The notes: generated by a model from the letters alone, not told the origin. A stretch of 64,000 nt of DNA from Chrysomallon squamiferum (GCA_012295275.1 CM022673.1:6525311-6589310); one strand, 5' to 3'. Shown: positions 48,361-62,200, counted from the first letter of the stretch. Numbers and translations are program-made.

Positions 48361-49997
48361 CCAAGACGAGAATGACCAATCTTGTTGAAGATTTATTCAC
48401 CAGACAGTATTGAAGAGCCATAATGGGATATCAGACTCAGATTATGTCCTCTCAAAGTATACATCTACTATATCGGTATAAAACATTTTCCAGCACTGAC
48501 GAGTCGAGATTGAAGACCTTCTATCTATGACGTTTCCACTATTGACTGTCTATATCTTGCTGTGCATATGACCAAGATTGATTTCAACTTTGGAGGCTTC
48601 GTCATGCGGACAAATTTTTAATATTGTGTAATCATCATGCCAGACTAGAAGGGCTGCATTCGGTGGCTTGACCCTGTCCACTGAGCCAATATTTAAATTG
48701 AAAACAAAGCAGATGGTCCCGTTCTTGTTTAAGAACTCGGGGCGAGTCAGTCAATCTATTTAGTTTTCGGGAGGATGGGAGTGTGGATGGCAGAAAGGTC
48801 AATTTTAATTTTGGCTGAAACCAGTGGATTTGTTTTGGTTCAGAGAGAGAGTGTGGTTTTGAGGAAAGGTTGTTTTTGGTGGTTTTGGTGGTTTTGGTTT
48901 GGAATGAGATTATTTATTTTACAGAAACTGGTCTATCTAGTTTAAAGTCCAGTTATTTAAAATAAAATTTGTATATGTTCATATATTTTTTACTTGAATG
49001 TTTTTTTTCCTTACTTTTATTATCATTACTGAAGCTTATAAATATTTCTCTGAGTAGTTGTCAGTTCAATTTTTCAAAAATATCAGTCTCTTTAATTCAT
49101 CATTACCAGTCTAAAATTTACAGAACTCATCAATTTCTTGAATAAGGGGGAACTGGTCTATTTTTTTCACCATGGAAACCAATCGCACATGAGAATATGC
49201 CATATTTTAGGGTGTGGCTTAGAAATTTTGATTTAATTGATAATTTTTTTTTCTTCTCTAAGGATTTTGTTCTGTGGTGATCACAATGGGTAACTTAGAT
49301 CCATGGCTTGTTAAATTAGTCCCCAAACAATAGTCTCTTTTGCTCAAGTGCGGAGTCCCTGATAATTTAAATTGAAGCATCTTTCTCCCAGACAATGGGA
49401 CGAAGAACACTGAAGTGGAAGTAACTGTATAACTCAGTCTGAGACCAACAACTTTAACTTCGACTTGCTAATAATATTCCTCTTACGACTCTTTCGAAGA
49501 CTTTGTCCACTGCTTGTTCAAAATTCCCTTATGAACCGACCTTTTGACCCACCGTATCGATAAATATTCTTAAAACAAATTCTTAGTTATTCTCATGGGT
49601 CATATTATACCTCATTTAGCTCCAATGTTGGAAAGGAAAAATAAATAATTAAACAAGGAAAGCTATATTTTACAAGTATAATGGCTTGTTGTTGTGGTTC
49701 GTTGGTGATTTGCGTCACTTGTGACATATTATAATGGTTGTATTTAATATCTGTTAAATAAAAACTGTGAGAAGGTCTTGTAGGTAAACATAATTCATAC
49801 CTTCGTAAATTAATCATAAAAAATTAATGAAGAAATCATGTCATTTTGAATAGTAATATAATTTTGTCAGTGCAGTAATAACCATGACATAATGATTTGA
49901 TGTGTAATAACCATATAAATTTTGACAGGATTTTCAGCAAAATAAAGTAATATATTTATAAATTAATTTTCAAAATTTGTATAGTAATATATAATAT

Positions 49998-50024
49998 GTG
50001 TGTGTGTGTGTGTGTGTGCAAGTT

Positions 50025-50062
<38 letters not shown>

Positions 50063-50125
50063 ATAATAAAGAGGTAAAAGAAATCTTAGAACTGCTAGTC
50101 AACATAATGTGTGTTTTGTATTTAA

Positions 50126-50164
<39 letters not shown>
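49998..50164. repeat. GT and GA microsatellites
   Basis: (GT)n at 49998-50018, (GA)n at about 50028-50060 and (GT)n at 50131-50164, within 170 bases. Confidence 0.92.
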
Positions 50165-50166
<2 letters not shown>

Positions 50167-51582
50167 AGTGTGCAGAGATCAGAGGAACACATTTCTGGAT
50201 TACTGTCAGAAATGTCAGCCTCTTTTTTATTCCCTGTGTGAAATGCCACCATATGAGATCAACACATGTGGTACATGCCTATTATTTCATCCCCTGTAGT
50301 GTAAATACATGTAGCAAAGGCCTCCATGTTTGTAGGAAATATATCTGTGTAGAGAGTTAATGGAAACAAGCAGATATCATTACTTTCATAGCTGGGAGGT
50401 TAAGGTTAGGTGACCCCCACCCTAGAAAAAAATGCACCCCTCCCTGAATCTTGCATCACATCGAGAAAATGTATGTGTGTGGTTGTTGTTTCAGTTGTAA
50501 CAAGAACATTTTCAAAACTGAGGTATTCATTTTGTCATTTTTATTTCTTGCTTTGGGATATTTTTAATTATTACTTGTTTCAGGTTTCAACTCTAGTATA
50601 TAGGTTTCAGCTCTTGAAATATTCAGAATTTAATTCAGTTATAATTCAGTAGAGATGGTTATTACGTATACAACAGGTGAATTAATGCAATGAATAATTA
50701 ATTATTCATGTACATAATACTTATTCTTTATTGAAAATAAAGCTACAAAGACTGATGGTTAGCAGAAGATACTAAAAACTTTAAATCTAATTATTACTAC
50801 TATGATCAAACAAAGTACATGCTGAGACCAACTTCAAAAAAAAAAAAAAAAAAAATTATTCATCATAGACCAAGAAACTATTTTAGAGTGAAAAAACAAA
50901 AAAGTAAGTAAGTAAGTAAGTAAGTAAACAAATAAACATCTTTCAAACCCAGTCTCTGCCAGGTAATGTTTTTATTATCCTTTAAGAAAATAACTCCAGC
51001 CATACCTGTCAGTATTGTTTTTCACACAGATTCAGTGATTAGAACAAATTGTGTGCTTGTTTTTTTTTTTTTTTTTTTTTCCCACTGCAGAATGTGATGC
51101 CATGCTGTGAAAATCTGTTAATGCATTCATTGAGAGCTCTGTAAATGCATGATCTGAGATGCCGTTTCATAATTTCATCTTGCAAATGGTGTGGACAATG
51201 GCTTATTAGAAGATGATTCACATTTTGACATCATCGCACTGATGCACTGAGAAAGAAACCTGTAATTTGAATTTACCCCAAAGAATGGATTTTAGTTTTT
51301 AAGTGGAATTTTTTTGTTTTTTTTTTGTGTTTTTTTTTTGAAAAGATGAAGGAGAGTATGGAAATTTGCATTATTAATATTTTATACATGCTTTATAAAA
51401 AGGAAATTTTAAAAAAATAATAAAGAAATGAAGAAAAGAATCTTAGGTTTTATAATATTTAACCAGCAGAATATTTAAAATTAAAATGATTTTAAAACAT
51501 TCTGTAAGAAAAACTATGATGAACAAGTGAAATATAGATTTATTATCTTTCTTTCTGCAGCTAATGTTGAGCTGAAGAAGTA

Positions 51583-51586
51583 ACAG

Positions 51587-51623
<37 letters not shown>

Positions 51624-51634
51624 AAGAGAGAGAG
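51583..51634. repeat. (GATA)n(GA)n microsatellite
   Basis: Five AGAT units followed by about 14 GA units with one AAAG interruption. Confidence 0.9.
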
Positions 51635-51734
51635 TTGTATTGCATGGTGTCACTCATACCATTGACACTAATAATATTTGTAACTATCATATTGTCACTA
51701 CAATTTTGAAACGATTTTACAGAAACTTTGATTT

Positions 51735-52030
51735 CAGCACTGTTTAAAAACATTGTAACATCACTGTAACTTGTTACAGAAATATTGTTTGTTTTACAAT
51801 TTTATTTTAACAGGGTTATTGTCAGCATACCATAACCTTATCTTTGTGATGTATACATTGTCTCAGAACACTGAAATACACTTGGTACATTGTAATCATC
51901 AAACTGTCATTCTTTGTAACTGTAACACTGTAATCAACACACCATTCTTTTAAGTGTACCATTGTAATAATCATGTAGCAGTTCTTTATCACTGTAACAT
52001 TGTCACTGTAACAGTCGGTGTAACATTTTT
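51735..52030. repeat. Degenerate repeat rich in ACTGTAACA
   Basis: Short words such as CATTGTAACATCACTGTAAC, CTTTGTAACTGTAACAC and CACTGTAACATTGTCACTG recur at irregular spacing. Likely an old minisatellite with a 20-35 bp unit. Confidence 0.5.
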
Positions 52031-55000
52031 ACTGTCATTTGTCATCTCGCTCACTTTGAACACAGCTACAAGTTATGATTAATTTGCACAACAATGGACA
52101 GAAGAAAAAGATGAAGATAGAGAGAAAAAATAAAAATGAAGATTAATATCTTTTCTATTATCAGAATTCTTTGATCCTTCCTCGCTTTCATCTTATTTTG
52201 TTACCATTTGACACGAGTCCTCTTTGAATGGAAAAATGAATTTTTGTAATTGAAACTTCAAACAGACAGAGAGTGATTTGGCTGGTGAGATGTGATATAT
52301 TTTCTATATCCATCGTGGATCTATTAGACTAATTATGGAAATATATTGCATCTGTGACATAACTGGCCATTTTCAGGAAGTTTATTTAATATGGAGGATC
52401 CTCAAAACAAACACTGGTGTTGGAAGATGATTTATCATTTATGTGTTTTTGTGAGCGCTAGTTTTGTTACTCATATATTAGTAGTATGTTAAATGTTGTC
52501 TTTTTTTTCTTACTAATGTTGAGTAATATGTAGCAGACTAAATGAAACCCTCAGAATTCCCATCTAAACAAAAAGGAGATAAATATAAAAATATTAGAGA
52601 TGTAAGTAGAGAGAGAGTGTATGTGAAGAAAATGAAAGAAATAATGAGAGAAAGAAATGAGAAGAATGAGAAAGAAAAAAGAAAAGAAAAAAATTAAATA
52701 ATATTTATTACACTTCATTTGATATTTTGCAGGTTAAACTGATCAACTAAAAGATCTCTAGTTAGAACTGTAACACATATATATAATGGCATAATGCTTA
52801 ACTGGCACTAAAAAAACAACAAAAAAAACATTTCAAGCTATTTAAAGGAATCCAAAATGTCAGTATTTATTTATGTTTTTTTTGGGGGGGTTATTTTATT
52901 AACATTCTGTCATATTTTTTATCACTTTAATCGGATCATTTGAATACGAATATCAAAAAACGTTTTAAAAAATTCATGTGTGACATTTAAAAACTTTACC
53001 AACCGCAAAGAACAAAAGGTGTAATTTTCATTAGTAGATGCTGAAATATTGCTGGTGAAACATTTGAACTTCAAAAGATAAATTTTTATTGCCCCATTCT
53101 TCATCCTTCAGCTACCATGATTTCCAAAAGCTGTGGACATGCTCGAATGATCGGCAATTAAGCTGAATAAAAATTCTAATAAAGAGATGCATAATTAATG
53201 AGTTAGAAATGACTCTAACAAGATCACAAGAGGAGTATAATAGAACGGATGGTCTGAAATGACCCCAGGGAATTCCTTCTGACCTTTACCCCCATATATC
53301 AGGATGTCCGGTTTTTGGGGGTACTGTTGTTGTTGTTGGTGGTTTTTTTATCTGGTGACAGGATTTAATGATTGTCAGGGGGTCAGATTTATGGGTGTTC
53401 TTCCGAATGAAATAGCTAGTATAAATAATAATGTCTTGTCAATGTGTGAATGAAAGTAATGAAGCTTGAATAATCAGTTTGTCTTTATTGAAAAAAAAAG
53501 AAATGAAAAAAAAGAAAAGAAAAGAAAGAATGAGAAGAAATAGATAATTAAAAAAAAAAAAATACAATAGAAGAATGGGTAGGGAGAAGAAAAAATAAAG
53601 ATTAATTGCTAGTTATTGTTTTTGTCTTTCAGAAATGAAAGAAATTATTTATCATCATTATTTATTTTGTATTTAAAAATTATCAGAAATGTGACAGAAC
53701 TTTTCATGAAAGAAGAAATAAATTTTTGCATAAATTAATAAAAAAAATCTTTAGAATTAAAATGTATTTATTTATTTATTTATTTAAACATGTGTAACAG
53801 TATTAAAAATTAAATAATTTGATGTATAAATAAATTTTAACTTTGCCATAGGAACCAAATTTCTTCAAAATATCAAACATTTTCCCCAAATTTCTTTCAT
53901 TTGTACACAAGTTCATATTATCTGTTACAAAATCTGCTATTTATTTTTAATCCACATCTAGTATCGAGACCAAATCCAAATATTTTACATATTACAGTTA
54001 CGAAATAATGATAACTATTTAACAAACTAGATATTTCCCAAATCTTCCTCACCCAATCAATAACGTGACCACTGAAACGTGACATAATTCTCGTCCATGC
54101 ATGTCTGGCATCGCTGGGCATGGCACAAGGGTGCTTGAGGGAGCAGTAAAGAGTCCTCACTGCAGCAGGCAGCAGAAGTTACCAAGTTCAAGTGTTTTGA
54201 TGGTTGCTACTCTTTTTAATACCAGCCATACTTTTACATTACAGAAACGATAATCAGCTTGTTGACTCCACTGTGTTTATATTCGTTTTGGGCTTCAAGT
54301 ATTGTTTTATTTTCAATTGGCAGAGATGGGGTAGCGATGGATCAGAGGATATTGAGGACAGATGTTAATACATAACAGTTGATGTGATGTTGATTATTAT
54401 TAATGGAACTACTGCAGCATCCTCCATTTTTTTTCATTTTTTTTTTATACATCTATTATTACTCTTACTATTGCAGATGTTACTACTGCTGTTACTATTA
54501 CTACTACTACTACTACTTGAACAATTATTTCTATGCTGTATTATACTATATCTACTAATGTTGTCAATGTCTATGTTGGGTGGGTTTTTTTTTCCTTCTT
54601 TTGTTGAAACATGGTTATTTTACAGATTTTTTTTTTTTTTTTTTTCTTTTCTTTTTTTGAGACCATCTTTTCTACTCATTGTCTCCTATCTTACAAAAAA
54701 TTCCCATTAAACTTTCAACTAGATAATGATTTTTTTTTCCCTATTCTTCGAGCATTAAAACTTATATTGCAGCTACTCGAAAAAATAATTATCAAATCAC
54801 TTAAGTCTGTTGTTTGACATTTCACATCTTTTCACGTGCTTACTGAAAGAATCTATTGGCGTTGTCGTAGATTTTTTATTTTATTTTTTTGTTGTATTTT
54901 TCAATAATAATAAAAAAAAAAAAAAAGAGAAAAATACTATGCCTTTGAGAAACAAGTATTTTAGTGACTGCAGTCACTGCATTTCCTTTGTGTGTTTTTA

Positions 55001-55639
55001 ACACGAGTTTATTGATTGGCGAAAAGTCCCAGACTATTCCATTCCTATTACTGATATTTCCTTTTTCACTTCGCTTCGCCGAACACACACAAACAGTTGA
55101 AAAATTAAATAGACATCGCTGTTTCTCAGACTGTGTCTTTTTATTCTTTCTCTTTTTTTTTTTATATTTTATTAACTCGATAGTTGGTTTGGGTTTTTTT
55201 TTTTTTTAAAAAGAAAAATAAAGAAAAGATCTTTTTTAGTTTGATTAAGTGGTTTGAAATGAAAAAAGTCGTCGTTGTACGCTGGTTTTTGACATTTGAC
55301 TGCGTGTTTGGTTGTATGTGATATAAAAGTGGTTGATTAACAAGTGCCACTTTTTTTTATTTATTTTATTTTATTATTATTTTTTCCATCATGTATATAT
55401 TTTCATCTTTGAACTTGTCTAGACTCATTTAATATAAATTTTCTTTTTTTATCTTTTTTCATTTTACACTTTTCTTTCACTTTTTATCTTTTTCATCTTT
55501 TTTTTTTTTTTTTTTTTTACCATTATTTCATCTTTTTTTCATCTTTTTTTTATTTCTTTTCTCTGTGAAATTTTTTGTTTATTTTTTTTAAATCAGAGAA
55601 AGAAAAAAAAACGGATAGCCAATGACATTCTCATAAATC

Positions 55640-55815
55640 AGGCTTATTGTTTTAGTGCTTAACCACTGAACTGAAAACTTGCAGATTCTGGGTTCAATTC
55701 TCATCACTTGCTTTTTTACCAAAGGCGAATTGAGGTCATGTGAGGCCATTACCATCTTTTTCCTGCACTAATTATCAAATACTGTAATATCTTACAAATA
55801 ACCAGATCTCAAAAC
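55640..55815 (+). mobile_element. SINE fragment with tRNA-like head
   Basis: TTCTGGGTTCAATTCTC is box B-like. A body block (CCTGCACTAATTATCAAATA) resembles the conserved central segment of the other SINEs here. A related fragment follows at 55940. Confidence 0.45.
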
Positions 55816-55939
55816 AGAATACCCATGATAAATTCATTTGGTATAATCCTTCTGTAAATGGATTAGTTAATTTTATTTTTTATAACATGAAACTGGACAG
55901 TTTCTCAGAATTAGAGCAAAAACCTAGTAAACAACAGGC

Positions 55940-56095
55940 TACGTGGTCTTCATTCTTATGAATGCTACATGGTTGATTTATCAAATACTATGATATTTGT
56001 TTGCCTGTCTATGGGGAAAATTTATGTAAAAGAACCTTTAGTGCTTGGTAATTGTAGCCTATAGCTTGACAGCAGTGAGATTTCATTTTAATACA
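55940..56095 (+). mobile_element. SINE body fragment
   Basis: In order: ACATGGTTGATTTATCAAAT, GCCTGTCTATGGGGAAAATT, ATGTAAAAGAACCTTTAGTG and GTAGCCTATAGCTTGACAGC. These track the central and 3' blocks of the molluscan SINE body as I recall it (GACTGGTATATCAAAG, CTGTCTGTGGGA, ATATAAAAGATCCCTTGC, GTAGCCCATGAAGTGGCGAC). Confidence 0.6.
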
Positions 56096-57429
56096 GTTGT
56101 TACAAAAACGTATAGTAATAGCAGATACATAAAAAATATACATTATTTATTTATTCATTTATTTATTTATTTATTATAATTTTAATTTTTTTATTATTGT
56201 TTTAAAATTTATTTATTACTATCTTTTTTTTTTTTTTTTATCTCTTAGGATTACAGTGGGACATGTTTACAGGTATTTAGGGGAAAATATTCATTTTAAA
56301 CACATAAGCAATAATATCAATAAAATAAATTAATTAACATACTGATGTATAATTTAAGTTACATGTCCACATGTACAAGCAACTTCACAACATTTACAAA
56401 CACAAACACAAACACACATTAACACAAACACATGAATAGACAAAAACAGGCACATAAAAATTAATATTGAATTTATATCCAAAATGTATAATGAAACTGA
56501 ATATTTAGTTTTCATCATCAACATTTAAAACAATTTCTGTTTTGTTTTGTTATTCATTCTTATGCTAAAGTCTGCTTAGAATTTGTTTTTGTTTTTCTGA
56601 ATATTTGTTTTGTTTTATCTTCATGCATTAAAAACATTTTCATTAAAAGCCATTAGCAACATGTAAATTGTTCTGTACATAGTGAAGCATGTTGAAAGCA
56701 TTTTTCATTTTTATTTCATATTAATTGACTCTTTTAATATTCTCTTGGTAGTAAACTGGAAAAGTAATCAGTGAAGCTAATACAAACAAATGCACACTAA
56801 TTTATTAAATGTTCGGCAATAAATTTGTTTTTATGGATAAAAGAAAAACGAAATAGGCTGTTTAGAGAAATAGAAATATTAAATGTTTTGATATTGTGAA
56901 CGTTATGCAATTTAAAAAATAAAGAAGTTGAATAATGCTATTAAATTATATGCAGATATATGTATACATATATAAATTGGCATGTGTCGGCTTGCGTACA
57001 AACACAAAAGAATCATAAAAAATATATTAAAAATGAAACAGAATAAAAGCAGTTCATTAAAAATATTTTAATCCTTTTTTCCTTTTTGCAAAAAAAAATA
57101 ATCCTTTTTTTTTTTTTTTTTTTTGCCCGCAGCTAATTTTTAATCAACAGGCATCATATTCTTTTTCTCTTTACCATTTTTTTCTTTTTTTTTAAATTTA
57201 TAAAAAAAAAAAACACGAAATCTTTTTTCTTTCATTTTTTTAAAGTCTAAACTTTGACAAAAAAAGTAGCACTTTTATCTTTTTTTTGATCATGCAGAGA
57301 CTGAGCCAGAAGGAAAGAAGACAACATGTTGGTCATAATTAATCGTGACGTGAAGCCATTGATTTTATTCAATTACTCTATTGGACATTGTCTTACACCG
57401 TCTCTCTTCATCACCTCTGACTCATGAGG

Positions 57430-57505
57430 TCGGGCATGGTCTGATGGTTAGAGCAATCATCTTACGTGCGTATGATTCATTAGAACTCTGGTTTAATACT
57501 CAGCA
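57430..57505 (+). mobile_element. tRNA-derived SINE head
   Basis: GGCATGGTCTGATGGTTAGA followed by GCAATCATCTTACG closely resembles a tRNA D-arm and anticodon region with a box A. The box B position reads TCTGGTTTAATACTC, too degenerate for a working tRNA. It runs directly into the minisatellite at 57500. Confidence 0.5.
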
Positions 57506-57765
57506 GATTCAGGGTGGTATGTGATAGAGTCAGTTCAGGGTTGGCAGTCAAAAGGAATCAGTTTAGGATGTCAGGGTAGGATCTAATGCGATCAGGTCAG
57601 GATGGTGTATAATGCAACCAGTTCAGGATAAGTGTCTAATGCTGTCATTTCAGGATAGTGTAACGAATATTTAACAACACCACAGCATGAAGAACACACC
57701 AACTATCAGGTGCAAAACCAAAGTGTCTAATGCTGTGATTATATGATAGTGTGTAATGCCTTCAG
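57500..57765. repeat. Degenerate minisatellite, about 26-bp unit
   Basis: Units resemble AGTGTCTAATGCTGTCAGTT followed by CAGGAT: for example GTATAATGCAACCAGTTCAGGA, GTGTCTAATGCTGTCATTTC and AGTGTGTAATGCCTTCAGTT. About seven to eight copies with an insert at about 57660-57715. Confidence 0.65.
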
Positions 57766-59571
57766 TTTCTATTCAGTATAATGTAACCCATTAAGTAAAC
57801 TGTTTGATATGTGGTAGATTAAGGGTCAGTTTGTGTTAGGGATTCACTTTGTGTTTACATGTTCTTTGGTTTTAGGTATGTGTTTGTCATGTGTGAGTGT
57901 AAAAAATCTAGTCAATTCCTTAGCAACAGCAAGCTGGATTCGTATTTAGTGTTATCTTCATGCAAAAAGCAATCAGTTGACATTTAATAACTGTTAATTT
58001 TAGGACTTTCAAATTAACATTCATACGACCACATCCTTAAAAGGTTCTGATATAAAATAAATAAATAAATAAAACTTAAAAGTACAAGTAAACATCGCAT
58101 GTACTTCAGCATTACAAAAATGCTCATCAATTCACTTCTAAGCGCTCTAAAATCTCACAGTCTCATTCAAATTCTCTTCACACTTCAACACAGATGTTCA
58201 TATCCACTTTAGAAGTATTCATTTCTGAGCATAACATCGAGTCACAATTGAATATTTTCATTACTGATGTCGTTAATTGATTACAGCCAGCCATTAAAAT
58301 GTTATTTAAGGCGTTACTTAATTATGTTACCGAATAACCATCATTTAGTTTCACCAATTACCAAAGCCTGATTTTGTCAACAACTTGGGAGTCCACTTTG
58401 TGAGCAGCGATGAACATTTTTTCTTAATTAAAACAAACTAAATATTTAAATAGCAACCCTTTCTGCAGGAATTATTTCCAGTGATGATGTCATTCAATTC
58501 ATAGTTACGTTGCAGTCACGTGGCTGTTTTAACATTGTTATGCAAGTCCGCCATGTTGGAGGTAATTAAATAAGCTTTGCTCTGGCATTTTCATAATTTA
58601 ATTTCAGCCTCGGACATTTTGCTTGTTTTAATCTGTCGTTAATTCTAAGAACAAACAGGAACGTAAAGAGGCCACACACTTCTAACTTTACAGATGAGAG
58701 CAGACAAGTTTTTAATAATTTCATGTTTTCTTTCCACTTCCTTTCCTTTTGCAATTGAGTCTCGTCTAATAAACAGTTTTAATATTTATAAAACTTCTAC
58801 GAAATTCTTGTCTCATTATATCTAGCTTTATTGCATCAGATCTAAACAGTATTCAAAATTTTCAAATTTGCTTATCAAATCAGACTCAATAAACTCGTAC
58901 TTCCACTTCTTTCTTTTTTTCCCACTCAGTGATTTTTAATTTAACCTTACCATGCAAAAATAAATGCCATTGGCTGACTAACATAGTGTGATAAATATGA
59001 TTGGATGTCTGGCATGAAGCAGTAAATATGATTGGACAGTAAGTATGATAGGACACATTTGATTGGTCACAGCTTGACATGTGGTATGATATGACAAATG
59101 CAATTGGATGTTTCCAGAAGATGAAGCGTGAAGTGATAAATGAGACTGTTGGAGTAATAGTTCATAAAGAAAACCTTTGCTAAGACTTCTGAAAATAATA
59201 ATGATAGGTTACTAAGAATGTCAATGAAGTATAAATTAATAAGGAAATTTTATTTTATCTTTAGAAATGGTAAATTAGATTTCTCATACTATATGTCATT
59301 ACATGTTATGAACAATATGCAGGATAGAAAATATTTTTTTTTTTTTTTTACTTCTTTTCTCTTATTTTTCATTATTATTATATTATTTTGAGCTTTAAAA
59401 AGTTGAAGAATGCACACATGTAGGTATCTATATCTAAAATGTACATACATGAGCACAAAGTAACAGTAATGAGATTTGTGGTTTTTGAACATTCATGATT
59501 TGAAAATACGTTCATAACTGGAAAACATGATTTCAACAGACACTAGCTGGTAGACACAAACCCATTAATAG

Positions 59572-59815
59572 GACCGTTTCATTAATGTGACCACTTAATT
59601 TTTACGACCATTTCATTAACATGACTGCTTCGTTAATAAGAGCATTTTTTATTAATTGTGAGCACCTTGTTAATGAGACCATTATCTTAATGTGATCATG
59701 TCGTAAATGTGACCATTCCATTAATACAACCACTTCATTAATCAGACCATTTTGTTAATGTAACCACTATCGATGAACATTTTGTTACTCCGACCACCTT
59801 GTCCACGATACCATA
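59572..59815. repeat. 17-bp minisatellite
   Basis: Consensus GACCATTTCATTAATGT. Consecutive units of exactly 17 bases can be read from 59572 (GACCGTTTCATTAATGT, GACCACTTAATTTTTAC, GACCATTTCATTAACAT, GACTGCTTCGTTAATAA and so on). One unit is 20 bases and the end is degenerate. About 12-13 copies. Confidence 0.9.
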
Positions 59816-60239
59816 TTTTAGAGTTTGTTTTTAAATGGAGTAAGTAAAAGTAAATATAAAACTACCCAGTTAATGGAACAATTAACATCTGAAGTCATCA
59901 GATATAATGATTTGTAATAGCTGTAAACAATGTTTACTTTGTCTGTTTGCCATTTATCATTATTTTTATTCCATACTGACAAACTAACAGCAGAGCTTCG
60001 GCTAGAACTGGAAATAGCTTTGGGAAAGACTGATCTTGCAACCCATTATACTCTAACTATCGAGCGAACAGAGGGTTTGAAACTCATTAGTCAACAGACA
60101 AATGAAAATATGAATATTCCTCTTCTTTTTAATTAAGACTGCAGACTCCATCTGCTATCTCAGAATCTCAGAGATTTCAAATCAACAATTGATTCCTATG
60201 GTAAATGTCCAGAATAATATTTTGACCAAACAGTAATAA

Positions 60240-60730
60240 TCAATGATGACAGTGGATGATATCTAAGTGACCGCTAGGCTAGATCATCAAGAATATTTAC
60301 AATGAAAGTGACCACAAGTTTAAATGACCACTAGTTTGACCATCATGCCCAGTGATGATTAAGTGCTGATGATCATCATGTACAAAGATGTTTGGAGTAG
60401 ATGATATTTAACTGACTACCTTGATCATCATGTCCTGTGATAATGAAAGAGGATGATATTTAAGTGACCACTGATTTGAACGTCATGTCCACTGACGATT
60501 AAGAATAGATGATATTTAAGTGTCTACCAGCTTGGCCATCATCTCCAGTGATAATTAAGAGTAGATGATATTGATGTGACCAATGATTTGACCATCATTT
60601 CCAGTGATGGTTAAAGAGTAAATGATTTTTAAGAAACCACTACTTTGTCCGGTAATGACAAGAGTAGATGATGTTTAAGTGAATTCTAGCTTGACCAGTG
60701 TGTCCAGTCATGGTCAAGTCAACATGTTTG
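60240..60730. repeat. About 56-bp minisatellite
   Basis: Core AGATGATATTTAAGTGACCA then TGATTTGACCATCATGTCCA then GTGATGATTAAGAG. Unit starts at 60400, 60452, 60508, 60564, 60621 and 60667 give spacings of 52, 56, 56, 57 and 46; diverged copies extend left to about 60240. Confidence 0.88.
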
Positions 60731-61017
60731 GATCTCTGATTTGAACGTTATTTGTAAAGAATACAGCAGTGTATGGCTTGTTGATTGCCTCGGCTTACAA
60801 CTTACTGGCAGAGAACATTTTCAATATTCTTATTGATCCAGTAAAGTAAACCAGGCAATTCCAGTAATGAAAATAACCCAGTTTGTCCCTGCATACAACT
60901 GCCACCTGCCTGGAATCCAAGCCTTCGGGCCATTTTCCTCCATCTGTGGATAAAAATAATAAATATCCTGGCTTTTCAAATTGTGTTTGGAAACCATTCC
61001 TTTTTCCTTTAGGATTT

Positions 61018-61019
<2 letters not shown>

Positions 61020-61056
<37 letters not shown>
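61020..61056. repeat. T37 homopolymer
   Basis: Uninterrupted run of 37 T, the longest homopolymer noticed in the window. Comparable runs occur at 906-936 (T) and about 62170-62199 (T). Confidence 0.95.
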
Positions 61057-61057
<1 letters not shown>

Positions 61058-61149
61058 TTACAAATTTTTATTTCAGATCTGATAAAATATGACTTTTGCA
61101 GAAATCTGATTCTGTTATAAAAGTCTTACTTCCTTCTGAAAATACTTAG

Positions 61150-61510
61150 TATGTATCTTTGTGTGTGTTTGTGCATATGTGTATCTGTGTATCTGTGCAG
61201 GTATCTACATATGTGTGTATGTATGCACGTTAGTGTATGTATCTGTGTGTGCATGTGTGTTTGTATGTGTGTATGTATGTATGTATATATGAATATAAAT
61301 GTATATGTGTATGTGTGTATATTTATAGTTCTCTGTATTTGGACTAATGTATGTGTATTTGTAAGGGTATATTTATCTGCATACATCTACACATTTATGT
61401 ATGTATGTATGTATGTGTGCATGCTGTATGCATGAAGTGTGTGTAATGTTTGTCAGTATATGTTTGTGTATGTGTGTTTTACATATGTGTGTATGTGTAT
61501 GTATCTGTTT
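61150..61510. repeat. TGTATG-rich simple repeat
   Basis: Imperfect (TGTA)n, (TG)n and TGTATGTG repeats over 360 bases. Open frames on both strands here encode Cys/Val/Tyr or His/Thr repeats and are not genes. Confidence 0.9.
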
Positions 61511-62166
61511 GTCTGCAGAAGTGAGTGTTAGTACAAAACATTTCTCTCTCTGTCTAAATACACCTTACAGTGAATCAGAGGAATTGTTTGCAGTTGTTAT
61601 TTCACATTAATCATGCTTGCTTGACTCCAGCTTTACTGCATCTTTTTCTTACCATGGACATCTTTTTTTCTCTCTTTAGTTGTGTGTGTGTGTGTGTGTG
61701 TATCTGCAGGTGCATGTGCATGTGTGCATGCTTGTGTGCATGTGCATGCACAGTGTGATTTTTACATTCCATTTATTCCTGCAAGATGATGAGAAAAAAA
61801 ACAGACACGGCCATTTCCAATCACCTGATGCAAACAGATGTGAAGATTAAGACCAAATATTGATCCTTCGGTTCCATGGCATTCCCTAATCTTTAAATAA
61901 CCACAGATAATAGATTATTAGATATTTTTTTTTTTTTTTTTTTTTAGTTTCTTTACAGTGTGTGTTAAAAAAAAATAAAAAATTTAAAAGAAAGAAAAAA
62001 AGTCTATAATGTGTAATTACACATGTACTTGTGGTTAATTCAGTTCACTGCTGATGATGACAGAAAAAAAGAAGAAAATGAATTAAAAAATAAAACATGG
62101 CTGTTTGATTTGTTCTTCAGGGAATTTTTTTTTCTTTTCTTTTCTTTTTTTTCCTTTTATTTTTCT

Positions 62167-62200
<34 letters not shown>

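Noticed and set aside
57430-57505. Possible tRNA gene
   Set aside because: Box A is good, but box B is degenerate and a cloverleaf cannot be completed; a SINE head is more likely.
59930-60136. 68-codon open frame with a Leu-rich start
   Set aside because: Some words look coding (KLTAELRLELEIALG), but there is no supporting splice site, promoter or recognised family.
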